Shown here one piece after another: positions 22,541-34,470 of a stretch of DNA of 64,000 nucleotides. The position numbers and the translations under genes are program-made. A model generated the notes under the pieces. The model was not told where the DNA came from and made no database searches. It worked only from the letters and a program-made list of their open reading frames with translations. Position 1 is the stretch's first letter, and every line of letters starts with the position of its first letter. The DNA comes from Dolomedes plantarius (Eukaryota > Arthropoda > Arachnida > Araneae > Dolomedidae), in NCBI GenBank assembly GCA_907164885.2, contig OU015496.1, positions 134,928,373 through 134,992,372 of the forward strand. The letters are read 5' to 3'.

Positions 22541-24019
22541 CACAAACTTTATGAGGAACCCACGATATGTCCTAATATCTGAGTTTCATGCCAAAATACG
22601 CAAGATAAAGTTGTCTTACATAGTCTGAATTGTAGGGGAGGTGTTACAGAAGGGTATTCTGTAGGTTTCACCACAGTAGAATGATGGTCAGGCAGGGAGG
22701 GAAGAAATTCAACACACACAAAATAATTAGTGTAAATGTTCATAAAAATCAAAGTAAAATTGAATTTTTGAAGAAAACGTGACGTGATAGAAATTTTTCA
22801 TTATTTTTTCTGAAATCAGCACCAAAAAATACATAAAGTTCAGCTGTCGGTTCCCTTGTATATTTTTCATCGCAGGCCTGTGTTAATTATGCTTGTATAG
22901 TCTGCAGATTACGAGCAAGAATGCTTAACACTTTCAGATCTGAGATATTTTGACCGTATCTCTCCCTCTGGAGTGAGGGTTTTTGGTACTTTATACCATG
23001 TTTTTGTTAACTTGCTTTCTTTTTTGTGTGTTTGTGTGTGTGTTTGTCAAGTACAAATCTTGCAATCGCTTTTTAACTAACTTCTCGACTAGCTAGACTT
23101 TTGAAACATTTAGAATGGCTAATAACACGATGACAATGCATTTTTTAATTACTTTTAGCCATCTTTAAGCAGAATTAAATTAATTTTCAGTTATTTTCAG
23201 TTAATTTTGTTTTGTAGACTGGTGCAGCCATCTGTTGTCCGGAACGGGAACAAAAAGTTAAATGCAAGTTAACTTCCAATTAACTTCATTTTCTTTCAAG
23301 TTGATGGGATAATTCATGAACAAATTTTTAAAAAGTATTTATTAATACACAGAATTGTCAAGTTTATATGATTCAACAGAAAATTAAAAATTATAGTATA
23401 TAAAGAGTTCTTTTTATCTTGTAATTATCGTTATTTTTTTAAAATACTTTGAAGGTATATATTTTAGCAATTTTTTTTATTATAAATTTCAAACTGATTT
23501 TTTTCATAATGTAGAAACTATTTAAATTTGCTAAGAACAAATATTTAATGACAAATTATTGGTAAAAGCAAGTTTTAAAGTATAAAAAAAAGTTCCGCAT
23601 AAGGAAACATAATTTCTAACATGAAATTTTTAATAAAATTGAATAAAAACTTACCCAAATGGTTTGCAAAGATCTTAAAATACCTTTTATTGATAAATAG
23701 CATCATTTATTAAAGTTTGCTTTGGTGTGATACATTTCAAAGCATGGATTTGCACAAAGAGCGTCCAAACTAACCCTGATTTGAATTTGGATGCTACATC
23801 GTTTCATAAATTTACATCTGTTAGGTGCTGCCATCTCTATTTATTTATTTATTTATTTATTGAAAGCAGAAGATTCATAGATAATATCTAAAAAGATAGC
23901 AAACGTATATAATTGGTATTTTTGTAGTTCAGAAATTTAAAAGTTGACCTCGAGAGACTCTTGGGCTAATTCCACTTCAGAGAAAATGGGAACCCAAGTG
24001 GCACTCGGGCTTAGACCTC
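22541..24019. other. AT-rich stretch without recognisable features
   Basis: No gene is supported. A (TTTA)n run is at about 23838-23861, and a GCAGCCATCTGTTG motif near 23225 echoes GCTGCCATCTC near 23827. Confidence 0.4.
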
Positions 24020-24894
24020 AAAGTGTTAAATGCATTTCAAAACAGTTTCAAAAATCCTAAACCCAACAATATTTTAACTTTGTTCCAAAATTATGCACTT
24101 TATTATGCACTTTATATCATAGGTAGTAGACAGATTTCCCCAAAGAATAAATGATGTGTGCATGATTAACATTCTTTTTATAGTAAATTTAGCAACTTTT
24201 TATATACATATGCATATCTTATTGATTGGAGGATTTCTGAAAGATACAGCCCAATTTCCTTAAGGATTAACATTATTAATGCACTAATATGAAAGATAAA
24301 CATTATTTTCTTGAATTTTTACATAATACTCAACAAATGTGTTTAACACTCAACCTGTGTTTAACAAATGGAAAATGGTGAGTGGTTAGAAAAAAAAACT
24401 TTAATTAATTGCATATAATTCTTTTTAAACCTTGCACTTAGGATTATCATTTTCTAAATCTAGATGTAATGCTGAACATGCAGACATGAAATTAAATAAA
24501 TTTAACCTAATATTTACTTTGCAAGGGCTCAGTAACATGGATCTTTAAAAATAACGTGATTCAACCTCCTCATTAATTAAAAATCTAAATATGAATTTTT
24601 TCTCCTAAAAGTGATTAAAATTTTACTTAATTTGCACAACATTGTGGATATATCTGTTTCCTTTTAATATAATCTTCTTCATTACTCACGATGTGTGTAC
24701 ACAATGGAGTTTATTTATAATTCAGTTTTAAGTATACATTATTAAAATTGCTCAAAAAATGCTGTAGTAAAAAGGATTTCAAAGTCTATAATCAGGAGGA
24801 ATCGCAGATTCAAGCAAATGTATACCTTTCAATAAACATATCAGTATGAAATAAATTTTTGCCCTAAACATCGAGGATAGAATATGTTTATATA

Positions 24895-26307
24895 CACTCT
24901 TAGACGACCAAAAAAAAAAAAAAAAAACGACGCACCAAGAAGGAGTTTTCCGATTGGGGCGAAAATTGGTAGATGTAATGTACATATACAGAAAAACACA
25001 TGATTACAATTGAGAAAAATTGGATGATTTTTTCAAGAGAAAGATCTTCACAAAGTGAAAAAGTCAATAGCGAGTTGGTCTACCTCTGATCCTTATGTAA
25101 GTGGTTTTTCGGCTTGGCATTGATTGATAGAGGTGGGGGATGTCCTCCTGCAGTATATCGTACCAATTTCTGTCCAATTGGTACGTTAGATCGTCAAAAT
25201 CCTGAGCTGGTTGGAGGGTCATGTCCATAATGCTCCAAACATGTTCAATAGAGGAGAGATCTGGAGACCTTGCTGGCCAAGATAGCGTTGGGCAAGCACG
25301 AAGACAAGTGGTACAAACTGTGCTCGCTGTATGCAGGTGGGCAATCTTGCTGAAATGTAAACACAGGATGGCGTGATAGAAAAGGCAACGCAACGGTTCG
25401 TGAAATATCGTCGACGTGCCGCTGAGCCGTAAGGGTGCAGCGGATAACAGCAAAGGGGTCCTGCTATGAAATGAAGACCATCACTCCTGGTTGTCAGCCC
25501 ATATGGTGGAAGACACTCACGTTTGTATCCCACCGCTGTCCGGGGCTTCTCCAGACACGTATTTGCTGGTCATCGGGGCTCAATTCGAAGCGGGACTCAT
25601 CACTGAAGACAATTCCAGTCAGTTACATTCCAGGTCGAATGTGCCCAACACCACTGTAAACGGGCTTGTCGGTGGAAAGAGGTCAATGGTAGTCGACGCT
25701 AGGATAGCTGTGAGCTCAACACCTTTTCTCTGAGCTGCCTATGAATGGTATTTGTGGTCACTGAAGCACCAGTTGCAAGTACGATCGATGGTAATGAGGA
25801 ATCTGGGGCTGTGAGTGCCGCTCTGACGATTATTCGTTCCGCACGTTCTGTCATTTCTCTAAGCCGACCGCTTCCTTCTTGACGCTGTGTTTGACCATTG
25901 TTCACCCATTCCTGCCAACATTGTCTAATAGTGGTATCGCTCCTATCCAGATATCGCGCGATTCGCCGATTAGACCAACCAGCTTGTTTGGGCCCAAGTA
26001 CATATCCTCTTTCAGATGTTGACATCTGCGCATATTGTTCGCGAACTTTTATGCGATGCATACTTACTGGCTACCTGACACGGAATGGAATACACAAAGA
26101 ATTTATGACCTCTAATATAATTTCTGCACTTTAATATCCTGCCAGTTGTGCAGTTAAAATGCACTGTAGCGTTCCATTTTCATTCATTGGCCGCCAAACT
26201 TTAAAATTTTGCATTTTCCGTCTAAACCTATAAACATATCAATTTGTTTCTCCCCTTTGCATAACCCCTTGGTGCGTCGTTTTTTTTTTTTTTTTTGTCT
26301 AAGAGTG
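24895..26307 (-). mobile_element. Tc1-like DNA transposon D with both termini
   Basis: Both ends are present. The left end is CACTCTTAGACGACC, then an A run and CGACGCACCAAG. The right end is CTTGGTGCGTCG, a T run and GTCTAAGAGTG. TA lies on both sides (24893-24894 and 26308-26309). The 1,413-bp element sits in the left arm of the inverted duplication and is missing from the right arm, so it inserted afterwards. The runs of 18 and about 18 A/T inside the inverted repeats are unusually long. Confidence 0.88.
25064..26061 (-). pseudogene. Tc1-like transposase pseudogene, copy D
   Basis: The N-terminus is open from ATG 26061 to 25699 (MHRIKVREQYAQMSTSERGY through RQCWQEWV and GSGRLRE), with the helix-turn-helix and a GSGR linker. 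After a frameshift the first catalytic Asp is kept in VFSDESRFEL (about 25600). The C-terminal part, 25453-25064, has PARSPDLSSIEHVW with the Glu and ends IRGRPTRY. At least two frameshifts and a stop separate these parts. It belongs to the same broad family as the frame at 4250-5275, and unlike that frame it keeps the first Asp. Confidence 0.85.
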
Positions 26308-26364
26308 TAGTTAAACATCTATAGCCGGACACTCTTATTTGGAACCATTACTGATGTCCATAGA

Positions 26365-26366
<2 letters not shown>

Positions 26367-26451
<85 letters not shown>
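26367..26451. repeat. (TA)n microsatellite
   Basis: A TA run of about 85 bp lying between the Tc1 element and the MITE at 26482. Confidence 0.95.
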
Positions 26452-26452
<1 letters not shown>

Positions 26453-26481
26453 GAGTGTGTGTGGGAGTGTGGGTGTTCATA

Positions 26482-26882
26482 CAGGGTGTATCAGTACAGC
26501 GGTTTACAAACTTTCAGGACAGATAGAGTACACCTAGACGATGGGAAATCACATAGAAAGGCATGGTCAGAAACTCTTTTCTAGCATGATTGTGACGACA
26601 AAAAACACAAGCGTCTATTGGATCACCCAAAATTTCATTTTTTTTCAAGGTCAAATGAGTCAAGGTCATTCTCTGAAAGAGGAGATCGAATACAATATTT
26701 TGGTACAAACCGCATCTCTCTACAAAATTAGGTGCTGAGTTATTCCAGTTTCAATTTATATACAGGGCAACCCCTGAACTTGAAAATTTTAAAATTATCC
26801 TACATTATTGATGCGATTTCTCATCGTCTATGTGTTTTCTATCTCTCCTGAAAGTTTGTAACCGATGTGCTGATACATACTG
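26482..26882. mobile_element. 401-bp mariner-type MITE with ~75-bp inverted repeats
   Basis: The left end (CAGGGTGTATCAGTACAGCG, then TTTACAAACTTTCAGGA) pairs with the right end over about 75 bp: the reverse complement of the right end starts CAGTATGTATCAGCACATCG and continues TTACAAACTTTCAGGA. TA flanks it at 26480-26481 and 26883-26884. No transposase is present. It lies only in the left arm of the inverted duplication. Confidence 0.85.
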
Positions 26883-28445
26883 TATATAGAAAATATAGTG
26901 TAATCATATGAAACACTGAGAATGTCTCTGCACTCTGAATAAATACATTAATACCATAACACCTTTGGATAGCAGAACCGATATTTTCCCCCGAGTTTCG
27001 TTAATATTTCAGAGAATTCCTGCATATATTCTTTGAATTCCCTTTCAATTAAATATGCTTCTCTTCTCATTTTTAAAATTTATTTGTGTACTTCCAGGTC
27101 TGGTAACCCTTTTCTAATTACGACATAGATTACATCGACTAAAACTGCGCTTGAAAAATGGCCTCCTCATTGTTATGTCTGAATATTTGTTCTTTTAATT
27201 TACAATGGTGACTACGCGTGTCACCCTATTTAAGACTTATTCTATGCATATTATTTAAAAAATCTGGCATCCTGTTGAGTAATTTGCTTCCACTTGCAAG
27301 TGCATGTAATAAATTCCTGCCAAAGTAGGCATTATGTGTGCATTAAGTGATTTTAAGTAAAATGAAATTTATTCGTCTGCCTTTAAGGCCACAGTTAGAC
27401 AGAAGAGAGCACTTAAAAACTAAACGTCAGGTAAAAACCTAAATTTGTTTCATAACTGTACCGCTAGATATTTCCCTCTTTAACCGGGTACAACGTGACT
27501 CATTGTTGACTTTAATTTGTGTTTAAGATAGCAGTACTCAAAATAAGATTACGGGATTTGGGAAAAATATGAAAACTTATATTACTACAGCGAAAGTTTT
27601 TCTTTTGACTGGTATTTTGACAACATTTGAGGTATTAGATGCATCAGTGTAAGTTTGAAACGTCTCTAATATTAACGTGTATGAAGGAAGATGAAACAAA
27701 AATTCAAAATTACATTTATATTCAGTCTAAATCTTCATGCGTAAAAGTTTTACATTGTGATGGAAATTCCTTTTTTAATGCTTAGATAATCTCGATGAAA
27801 TGTATATTTAAGATACAAATTAAGTGACTCTCATGATTTGGTTCGAGAATAAGCCCCAGATATGAAATTTCTTGATATCATGTCAATTGACCATGTCCAT
27901 CAAGGGGAGAAATTGTACATAATTGTCGATTAGCTTTCAGTTTCCTTTAGAAAATCCTTCCAATACTAGTAGAAATAAAAACTAAATAATTACGAGTTTT
28001 CATCAATTGTTGATAGAAAAATGAAATTGCTAGAGATTCAAGTTGTTATAAAGTACTATAGTGTAGAGGCAAAATGTTGAAATTTTAAAAGTTACAACTA
28101 GGTATGCTTCAAGATTCTGTCCATGGTCCGTGAGCACACAATCCTGCCATTGTTTCGCTCGTATTTCATTACCCTTTAAAATCTGGGTGTCTATTCTGCC
28201 ACACCCTGTATTTTAAAGTACGAAACTGAAGAAATAAAGAAAATCCTTTATAAAACGTATTTGCTATGAACAGTTGTATTATTTTTTTAGAATAACGTGT
28301 CTAAACATAGTCTTCCGCCACCTTTGATAACTACCTCTGATTCAAATATACGCTTTGAAACTATCCCTCTAAAGGTAAAAAACAGTGAATGAAGCAGTGT
28401 ACGTATACTGCCTGTAGTATTCAGCAAACACTGTTTCATTGATAT

Positions 28446-29645
28446 TCAGTATTGAGCCCTCTTCTGTTCACAATGTTTCTTTCTGGCATAGAGAAGCTAA
28501 TATCCAGGAGATGTGAGGTTGGCTTGTCTGCAGTTGATATAGTCCTTTGGAATTCTAGCAGCGATATTGGTTCACTCGAGTTTGAAGTGAATCTTACTTT
28601 AATTGGCGTTTCTTGAACTTTGCACAAACTTTGTTTTAATGCCTCAAAGTCAACTTGTAGCTTCTTGACCACAAATCCACGTTTTTATAATTACCAACCA
28701 AATAATAAGTTAAATGGACAGAATCCTCCATATGATAAAACTCCAAGGTACATGGGTTACACACTAGACCCAGAGATCTTGAGTAAAAAACATATTGAAT
28801 GCCTGATAGAAAAAAGTAGAAAAAAACTAAATACATTGAAATACATTACGGGCAGAGACTGGGGGGCTGATGCCATTATTCTTAGGACTACCTATACCTC
28901 TCTGATCAGACAAATTTTGGAGAGTGGCTTTCAAATTTATTTTTCTGTTTCCACCACTAACTTGAAAAAATTGCACAGAGTACAGTCAAGTCCTACCCAA
29001 ATTATTACCGGTATGAGAAATTATTGCCCTATGGAGCTGGTTCTTTATGAATATGACCTGCAGCCCTTGAGTTTGAGAAGAAGCACGGGTCTCGCTCAGT
29101 ATTTCAATAAACTTTATAGCTTTGGTAATTACAGTAGAACAGCTATTTTTCTTAGAGACTGGGTAAATAACCAAATATTGAGGAGAGACAGTCCATTTTC
29201 CATACTACATTCGATGGACTTCTTATATACAGATGTCTGGGAACACTGCTTAAAGACATTCATTAACCCACTGGAGGGCTTGCTTGGTATACATTTACAG
29301 AGTGTCATTGGAGAGCAGACTATTAAACATTACGATTTGTCTACTAACCTTTCCCAACTTGCTCATCAGAACATTAAACAAATTCCACCTATGGCTATTC
29401 AGGTTTATACTGACGTCAGTAGCGATGATCATTGAGCCTGCGGCAGTAGCATTTTCATTAAGTCACCATCTCACACTGATAAAATCAAACTAAGAAATAC
29501 TGACTTCTTCTTAGTTTTTAGGGCTGAACTCATAAAAGAGGCACTTAGAGCTTTGATGTCTTAAATTTCATCTGCAGACATATGGATCCTGACTGATAGC
29601 TGCAGTGCTATACAACATCTGAGCAACTGGACTGTCACGGTTAAG
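28446..29645 (+). pseudogene. 5'-truncated LINE: reverse transcriptase C-terminus and RNase H start
   Basis: The frame begins within the RT palm with VLSPLLFTMFLSGIEKLI, then GLSAVDIVLWNSSSDIG, where the catalytic ADD reads AVD. After a TGA near 28612 it runs open to 29435: the region after the palm (RYMGYTLDPEI, EKSRKKLNTLKYITG) and the thumb (TTYTSLIRQILESGFQIYFS). The RNase H start is AIQVYTDVSSDDH, normally YTDGS. Past the stop at 29433, GSSIFIKSPSHTDK, FFLVFRAELI and DIWILTDSCSAIQHL continue the RNase H to about 29640. The order and motifs fit a jockey/I-type non-LTR retrotransposon. No poly-A or simple-repeat tail was identified. Confidence 0.8.
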
Positions 29646-30057
29646 TAGTGACATTGTATGGATTAAAGAGTAATGAATAAAGCTTTAAAAGATGACGGAA
29701 GATGAAAGAAAGAGGGGAGAAAAGAATAGACCGTAAAAGAGGTTAAGACAGGATATTGATGAAAAGAGAAATGGGTAATCGAAGGAAAACCTAGTTCAAA
29801 AGAAGCAGGCAGTTGAAACCAGTTACAGGATGGACCACACATCGCGAAAAACTACTAGTTTACGAAGTTTCTATAAAGATTACAGGAACACCCATGCCAT
29901 GCCGGAATTCGAAGTTGCAACTTGCCTCGTTAATTAGTTTACAACTTTGGAAAAATTGGCTTTAGCAAATTTTTAATTCTTGAAATCAATCCACATAACG
30001 GTATCTTAACCCTTTTTTTATGCAAAAGAAAGTTTTATGTGTCTAAAGCAGTATTAA
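29646..30057. other. Non-coding stretch
   Basis: Purine-rich (GAAAG-type) sequence after the LINE fragment, then AT-rich DNA up to the MITE. Nothing further is supported. Confidence 0.4.
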
Positions 30058-30778
30058 GGGGATGGTGGACCTTTCAAAACGATTTTTGAAATTTTTACCA
30101 CAGAGATATGAAATTTTGTATATATATTCATTAAAGTATAACAATATTAAACACCTTATAAAATTTTATAAATATTTTTTAAAAAAATATTTTATAATTA
30201 AAAAATTTAAATTAAATTACCCTTCTTTAAAATGTTCCTTGCGACTCAATTTTAAACTTTTCCCCTTAATTTTGCATTTATATTGCTTATAAATACTTTC
30301 TGAACAAAGTTATGTATTTTTTTGTACTTTCGTTGAATAGTTAATTTTTAGAAAATATTTTTATGCTTGTACTCTGAATTTTCGCGAAATTTTTGTACTT
30401 TTCTACACTAATGTTAAACTTTTTTAACCTAAATGACCTCGAATCCTAAAATGGATACATAACTTTATTGTCATGTATTACAGGAATCTTTTATTATAAA
30501 TTTCATAAAATTTCGTCAAAAATTATGACGCGAGGAGCATTTTAAAGACTTGCAAATCTGGAAATTTCTCATTTTGAGAAAAAGTCATTTAAAAGATAAT
30601 TTTTTATCTACCTTTAATACTTACTACTCTAAAGCCACCAATTTTTCATTTTTCTTTTCACTACACATTTTAAATGCGTTTCATTCCAATATTTACATGT
30701 TTTTAAAATATTAATACACCCCAAAAAAAATTTCCAATTTTTGCTCGATTTTTGGTAATTTGAAAGTCCACCATCCCC
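30058..30778. mobile_element. 721-bp TTAA-flanked MITE
   Basis: GGGGATGGTGGACCTTTCAA at the left pairs with TTTGAAAGTCCACCATCCCC at the right. Both are flanked by TTAA (30054-30057 and 30779-30782). The TTAA target fits piggyBac-type mobilisation. The interior is extremely AT-rich with no coding potential. Confidence 0.82.
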
Positions 30779-31218
30779 TTAACTTAATTTTTGGGTACTC
30801 AAAGCAGGCACTGTCCATTATCAGAATGTTGACTGCTAACAGTACAATATATTAAACAATTTCGGAAAATATGTTAAAAAATTTCTAAATTAAATTAAAA
30901 AATTACAATTTATCGAAACTAAAATAGCAAAGTGTAGGACATCTTGCTTTGATTTCCTGAATCCTACAAAAAAGTTTAGAAATATCATTATCGTAAAAGG
31001 GTTAAAAAGGAAAGAAAAAGAAATACAGGAAGGACCCTCTGCGAAACATTTTCTTTAGCCCTCAGTTCACGGTTGCCTAGTAGGTATCACGGTTGCCTAG
31101 TAAGGTTATTCACTTGAAAACAGGTCACGAATATTCTCCAATAACTCTCGCTAGGATGACGCAATCTAAAACCAAAAAACAGTCTACATACCTTGACGTA
31201 TGTGTAATCGATCGCAAT

Positions 31219-31888
31219 TCATGCAATGCTAGAAGTGATATCCGTTTTCTGCCAGACACATTTTGACCCGGAACGCTCCATGTTCCTGAGCGCGTCGGCA
31301 AGGATATCGGAGAGAGTAGCAGCAATTTCATGTTGGATGTTTTCTGTCAAATTCTCCACAGTTCGAGGCTTGTAAAGACAGACTTTTCCTTTGAGCAAAC
31401 GCAAACGGAATTCAGTCTGGTGGTGCCATATCTGGCGACCATAGTGTGTCAAAGCCCCTTTGAAATTACCCTGTTGTCTAAGAAGGTCTCAAACATGCTC
31501 TTTGCTGATGTATGACACGTTATTCCCTCTTGCTGGAAGTGACCTTCCTGTTAGCACTCCGACAATTATGGTGCTGATTAAAACCGGAGCCGCACACTTC
31601 AGTCCGTATCCTACATATGGAGCTGGTCTGGAACTTCCAGTCAGGGGGCATAAGAAACAGAAACAACAACAACAACAACCTTCCTTTAAATCACGATCAT
31701 CCAGTCCATTCACTGACTGTTAAAATATGTCCAGCAACCCATCGATGTTCATGATTGTGTCAAAGAAAATGGAGCCTATGTTTCGCGCCCGAGACATCGA
31801 GCACTACACACCAACTTTTTGATCATGAAGCGGTGTTTTGTGACTGGCAAAAGGATTTTCAGTGTCCCATATTCGGGTATTTTGCGAG
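31219..31888 (-). pseudogene. Mariner-like transposase, C-terminal two thirds
   Basis: Continuing from 34470-34393 across the piggyBac, the minus strand reads NSQNTRIWDTENPFASH, then TPLHDQKVGV and SMSRARNIGSIFFDTIMN. Then come VNGLDDRDLKE, TCHTS, FLDNRVISKGL and finally KGKVCLYKPRTVENLTENIQ and HEIAATLSDILADALRN. This is the mariner order from the first catalytic region to the C-terminus. The region of the second Asp is interrupted by the AAC-tailed insertion, the third Asp region is frame-shifted, and several stops are present. Clearly dead. Confidence 0.7.
31500..31690 (+). repeat. AAC-tailed SINE-like insertion
   Basis: About 145-190 bp inside the mariner gene has no transposase meaning and ends in CATAAGAAACAGAAACAAC with further AAC units. 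This resembles the (CAA)n tail of the SINE at 19805-20113 and 38437-38745. No good Pol III boxes are visible, so a 5'-truncated SINE is inferred. Confidence 0.4.
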
Positions 31889-31892
31889 TTAA

Positions 31893-34388
31893 CCCTTCTA
31901 ATAGCATGGAGTCACCAGTGACCTCATTGTGTCTTTGTCAAACAGCTGAAATTTCTGTATGATTTCTTAAATCTTAAAAAAAATTGACTTTTCTCATTTA
32001 GACCCTAACATCCCATACATACAGAAAAATTTTATTATGCTCATAAATTTTAATTAATTTTGTCGATTTATACACTGAGTACCATTGGGGTCACATGTGA
32101 CATCACAAAAAATTTAGTATGAATTTCAAAAACAACCAAATTTATTTAGAGTAATATTATAATTGAGGGATATTTATAAAATATTTCTGGTTCTGTCTAT
32201 AAATGGCAGCACTAATCAGGTAAAAACAATTTCAATCAATATAGAACGTTTTATAGCATGCTCACTTAAAAGTGTTTCAAAATGACACGCATGAAGCAGA
32301 AATATCTAACTGAAGAAGAAATTTTGAGAATTATGAATGAAGAAAATGATTCTGAATTATCAGCTGATGAATTAGACACCAACGACGTTTCAGATGAAGG
32401 TGGAGCAGTAGATTTTGTTGAATATATTGCCGATGACAATGTCTCAGATGACTCATCATCAAGTATAAAATAACCTGATGTTGCTGAAACGAATAGCTGT
32501 GTGTAAGTTAAAAAAACTTCTTTTTGTATAAATATATAATTCTAGCAAAGTATTTCAAATAAAATGTATCTAAAAATATATAAAAAGTGTCTAAAATTTA
32601 AAAAATCTATACTCTTTACCGCATTGTTGAGATCTTCGTAGAAAATATATTTCTTACAATTTTCTGTATCCTAACTGACTAAGAAATCTTAGATAAACAT
32701 ATATTTTTATTTATGGGTCAAGAAATAAAAATTAAATAGGGTATGAAACTTCACAAAGAGACACACAAGGTAGACAGCCGAGTTGGAATGTGATGAAAAA
32801 TCCACCAGGGCTGTATACAGTGTCTACATTTCTACACGTTACACGGTAAGAAATGTAGACACTATACAATCTACTTTTGAACTCTTCATAAAAGGAAATA
32901 TCTTTGAAGAAATTCTGAAATGGACAAATAAAGAAGGAAAAATAGTATATGGAGATAGTTGGGCTAATACAAATAAAGAAGAAATCTTGAGCTTTTTTGG
33001 ACTGCTTATATTTGCTGGAGTGATTAAAGCACATAATGAAGCAATAACGAACCAGTGGAATGAAAAAGATGGTCGCCCAATTTTTAATGAATCTATGGCT
33101 AGGAATAAATTTACAGAAATATCCCGTTTCATTTGATTTGATGATGCTGAGAATAGGTGAAAAAAAATTTTTGATAAGCTCTCACCAGTCAGAAATATAT
33201 TTGAGCTTTGGACAGTCACATTACAAGATGCTTGCATTCCTCATGAGAATATCACCGTTGATGAACAATTGGTTACCTTTAAAGGCAAATGCCCATTTAG
33301 ACAGTACATCCCGTCAAAACCAGGAAAATATAGAATAAAGCTGTGGGTTGCTTGTGAAAGTAAAACTTCTTATGTATGTAATATTCAGGTATACACATGA
33401 AAAGGACAAAATATTCCTAGAGAAGTTAATCAAGGAAAGAGTAGTTCTGGATATGGTGAAAGGAATGAAAAATAGTGGAATATATATCACAGCAGACAAC
33501 TTTTTTATTAGCTTGAATGTAGCAAAAGAGCTAGAGAAAAAATTTTTTACACTTAGATAAGAAAAAATTGATTCGAATTACCTCAGGAGTTCATCATATG
33601 CAAAGGAAGACCGATCAACTCTTCAATATTTGGATTTCAAAAGTCAGCGACAGTTGTATCCTATTATCCAAAGAAATGAAAATTTGTAACTCTTTTGAGC
33701 ACATTGCATTTTTCTCCCGAAATCGTGAATACACAAGCAGAGAAACCAGCTATGATTCAAGATTAGAATAACACAAAATCAGAAGTTGATACGATGGATC
33801 AGATAGTGCGAACATATACAACAAAGCGAATGACGAGAAGATGGCCAATGGTCATCTTTTACAATATATTAGATATAAGTGCATTGAATAGTTTATTATT
33901 TGGTTACACCTTAACCCAAAGTGGGAAGAAAAAACAAATTCTAAGAGAAGAGTGTTTCGTTTGGAATTAGGCAAGTCTTTAGTTTAAAGGCAAATACAGA
34001 AGCGAGTACCTGTTCCAAAGACACTTGAAACAGGCATGAGCGTGAAAGGGAAAAAAGAGGTAGATGTTTCTATTGTGAGCGTTTAACGGACCAAAAATAT
34101 AGTTATAAGTGCAGTAAATGTTTAGTTTTTGTGTGTAAGCAACATTCAAACACTTTATGTCCAAATTGTGCATGATGCATATTTTAATATACCCTCAACT
34201 GATTGTGCCTATTTACAATTTTTAAAGGTTCAATATATTGATAAAATTATAAAATGTGTCTGTTAATTAACAAATTTATTGAAATAATGTTTGCCATAAA
34301 TTATAAGTATTAGAATAAAAAAATCTAACGGGGTCGCTGGTGACCCCAATGGTACTCAGTGTTACAAAAAAAGTTCGTAGTTGAAGTG
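31893..34388 (+). mobile_element. piggyBac-like element with TTAA target duplication
   Basis: TTAA flanks both ends (31889-31892 and 34389-34392). The outer bases CCCTTCTAATAG and, in reverse complement, CACTTCAACTACG are weakly inverted. A much better inverted pair is subterminal: ACTGAGTACCATTGGGGTCA at 32074-32093 and its inverse at 34335-34360. It encodes one transposase gene on the plus strand. The insertion lies inside a mariner reading frame. Confidence 0.88.
32282..34173 (+). pseudogene. piggyBac-like transposase pseudogene
   Basis: ATG 32282 begins an acidic N-terminus (EEEILRIMNEENDSEL) that stops at 32471. The piggyBac domain follows: FELFIKGNIFEEILKWTN and EEILSFFGLLIFAGVIK near 32890-33030. 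The first Asp is in ENITVDEQLVTFKGKCPFRQ (about 33255), with YIPSKPGKYRIKLW after it. The second Asp is in ITADNFFISLNVA (about 33495) and the third in TMDQIVRTYTTKRMTRRWPM (about 33795). The C-terminal Cys/His-rich tail CFYCERLTD...CSKC...CKQHSNTLCPNC, ending at 34173, is typical of the family. All three catalytic Asp residues are visible, but stops and frameshifts divide the gene into at least five parts. Confidence 0.88.
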
Positions 34389-34392
34389 TTAA

Positions 34393-34470
34393 CATAACAC
34401 GGCAAATGAAACCATGCCTCATCCGAGAACTATGTGGTGTGATGTGCCATCTACTGAGGAGAATGTTGTA
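34393..34470 (-). pseudogene. Mariner-like transposase, first catalytic region
   Basis: Next to the piggyBac the minus strand reads SDEAWFHLPCYV, the usual SDEAWFHLSGYVNSQNTRIW motif with the first catalytic Asp. It joins in frame to NSQNTRIW at 31888 once the piggyBac and one TTAA are ignored. Upstream the sequence runs into the terminal inverted repeat without the N-terminal helix-turn-helix, so about 150 codons were lost before. Confidence 0.72.

Larger units (their letters stand above)
20795..24020. mobile_element. 3.2-kb segment present only in the left arm
   Basis: Sequence matching the right arm stops near 20795 and resumes near 24020, where TTAAATGCATTTCAAAACAG corresponds to the right arm. 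The intervening 3.2 kb holds a short hairpin element (20988-21112) and a decayed gene of an unassigned family (21386-22540). I found no convincing terminal inverted repeats, so it could be an insertion here or a deletion from the right arm. Confidence 0.5.
19540..28110. repeat. Left arm of an old inverted segmental duplication
   Basis: This arm matches 35180-38990 in reverse complement. Anchors: 19549-19583 with 38961-38990; 19700-19800 with 38740-38860; 20020-20130 with 38400-38540; 20575-20770 with 37930-38165; 24028-24130 with 37790-37890; 24230-24300 with 37670-37740; 24560-24660 with 37310-37430; 24720-24810 with 37140-37260; 27090-27420 with 36650-36980; 27830-28080 with 35985-36240. 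The arm is interrupted by 20258-20420 (SINE), about 20795-24020 (3.2 kb), the Tc1 element at 24895-26307, and the MITE at 26482-26882, all absent from the other arm. Confidence 0.85.

Noticed and set aside
28436..28672. 78-codon minus-strand frame
   Set aside because: The plus strand of the same segment encodes the RT palm (VLSPLLF, DIVLW), so this is a shadow.
31889..34392. Piece of piggyBac as a domesticated host gene
   Set aside because: The frame is broken in several places, and intact TTAA target duplications show an ordinary insertion.
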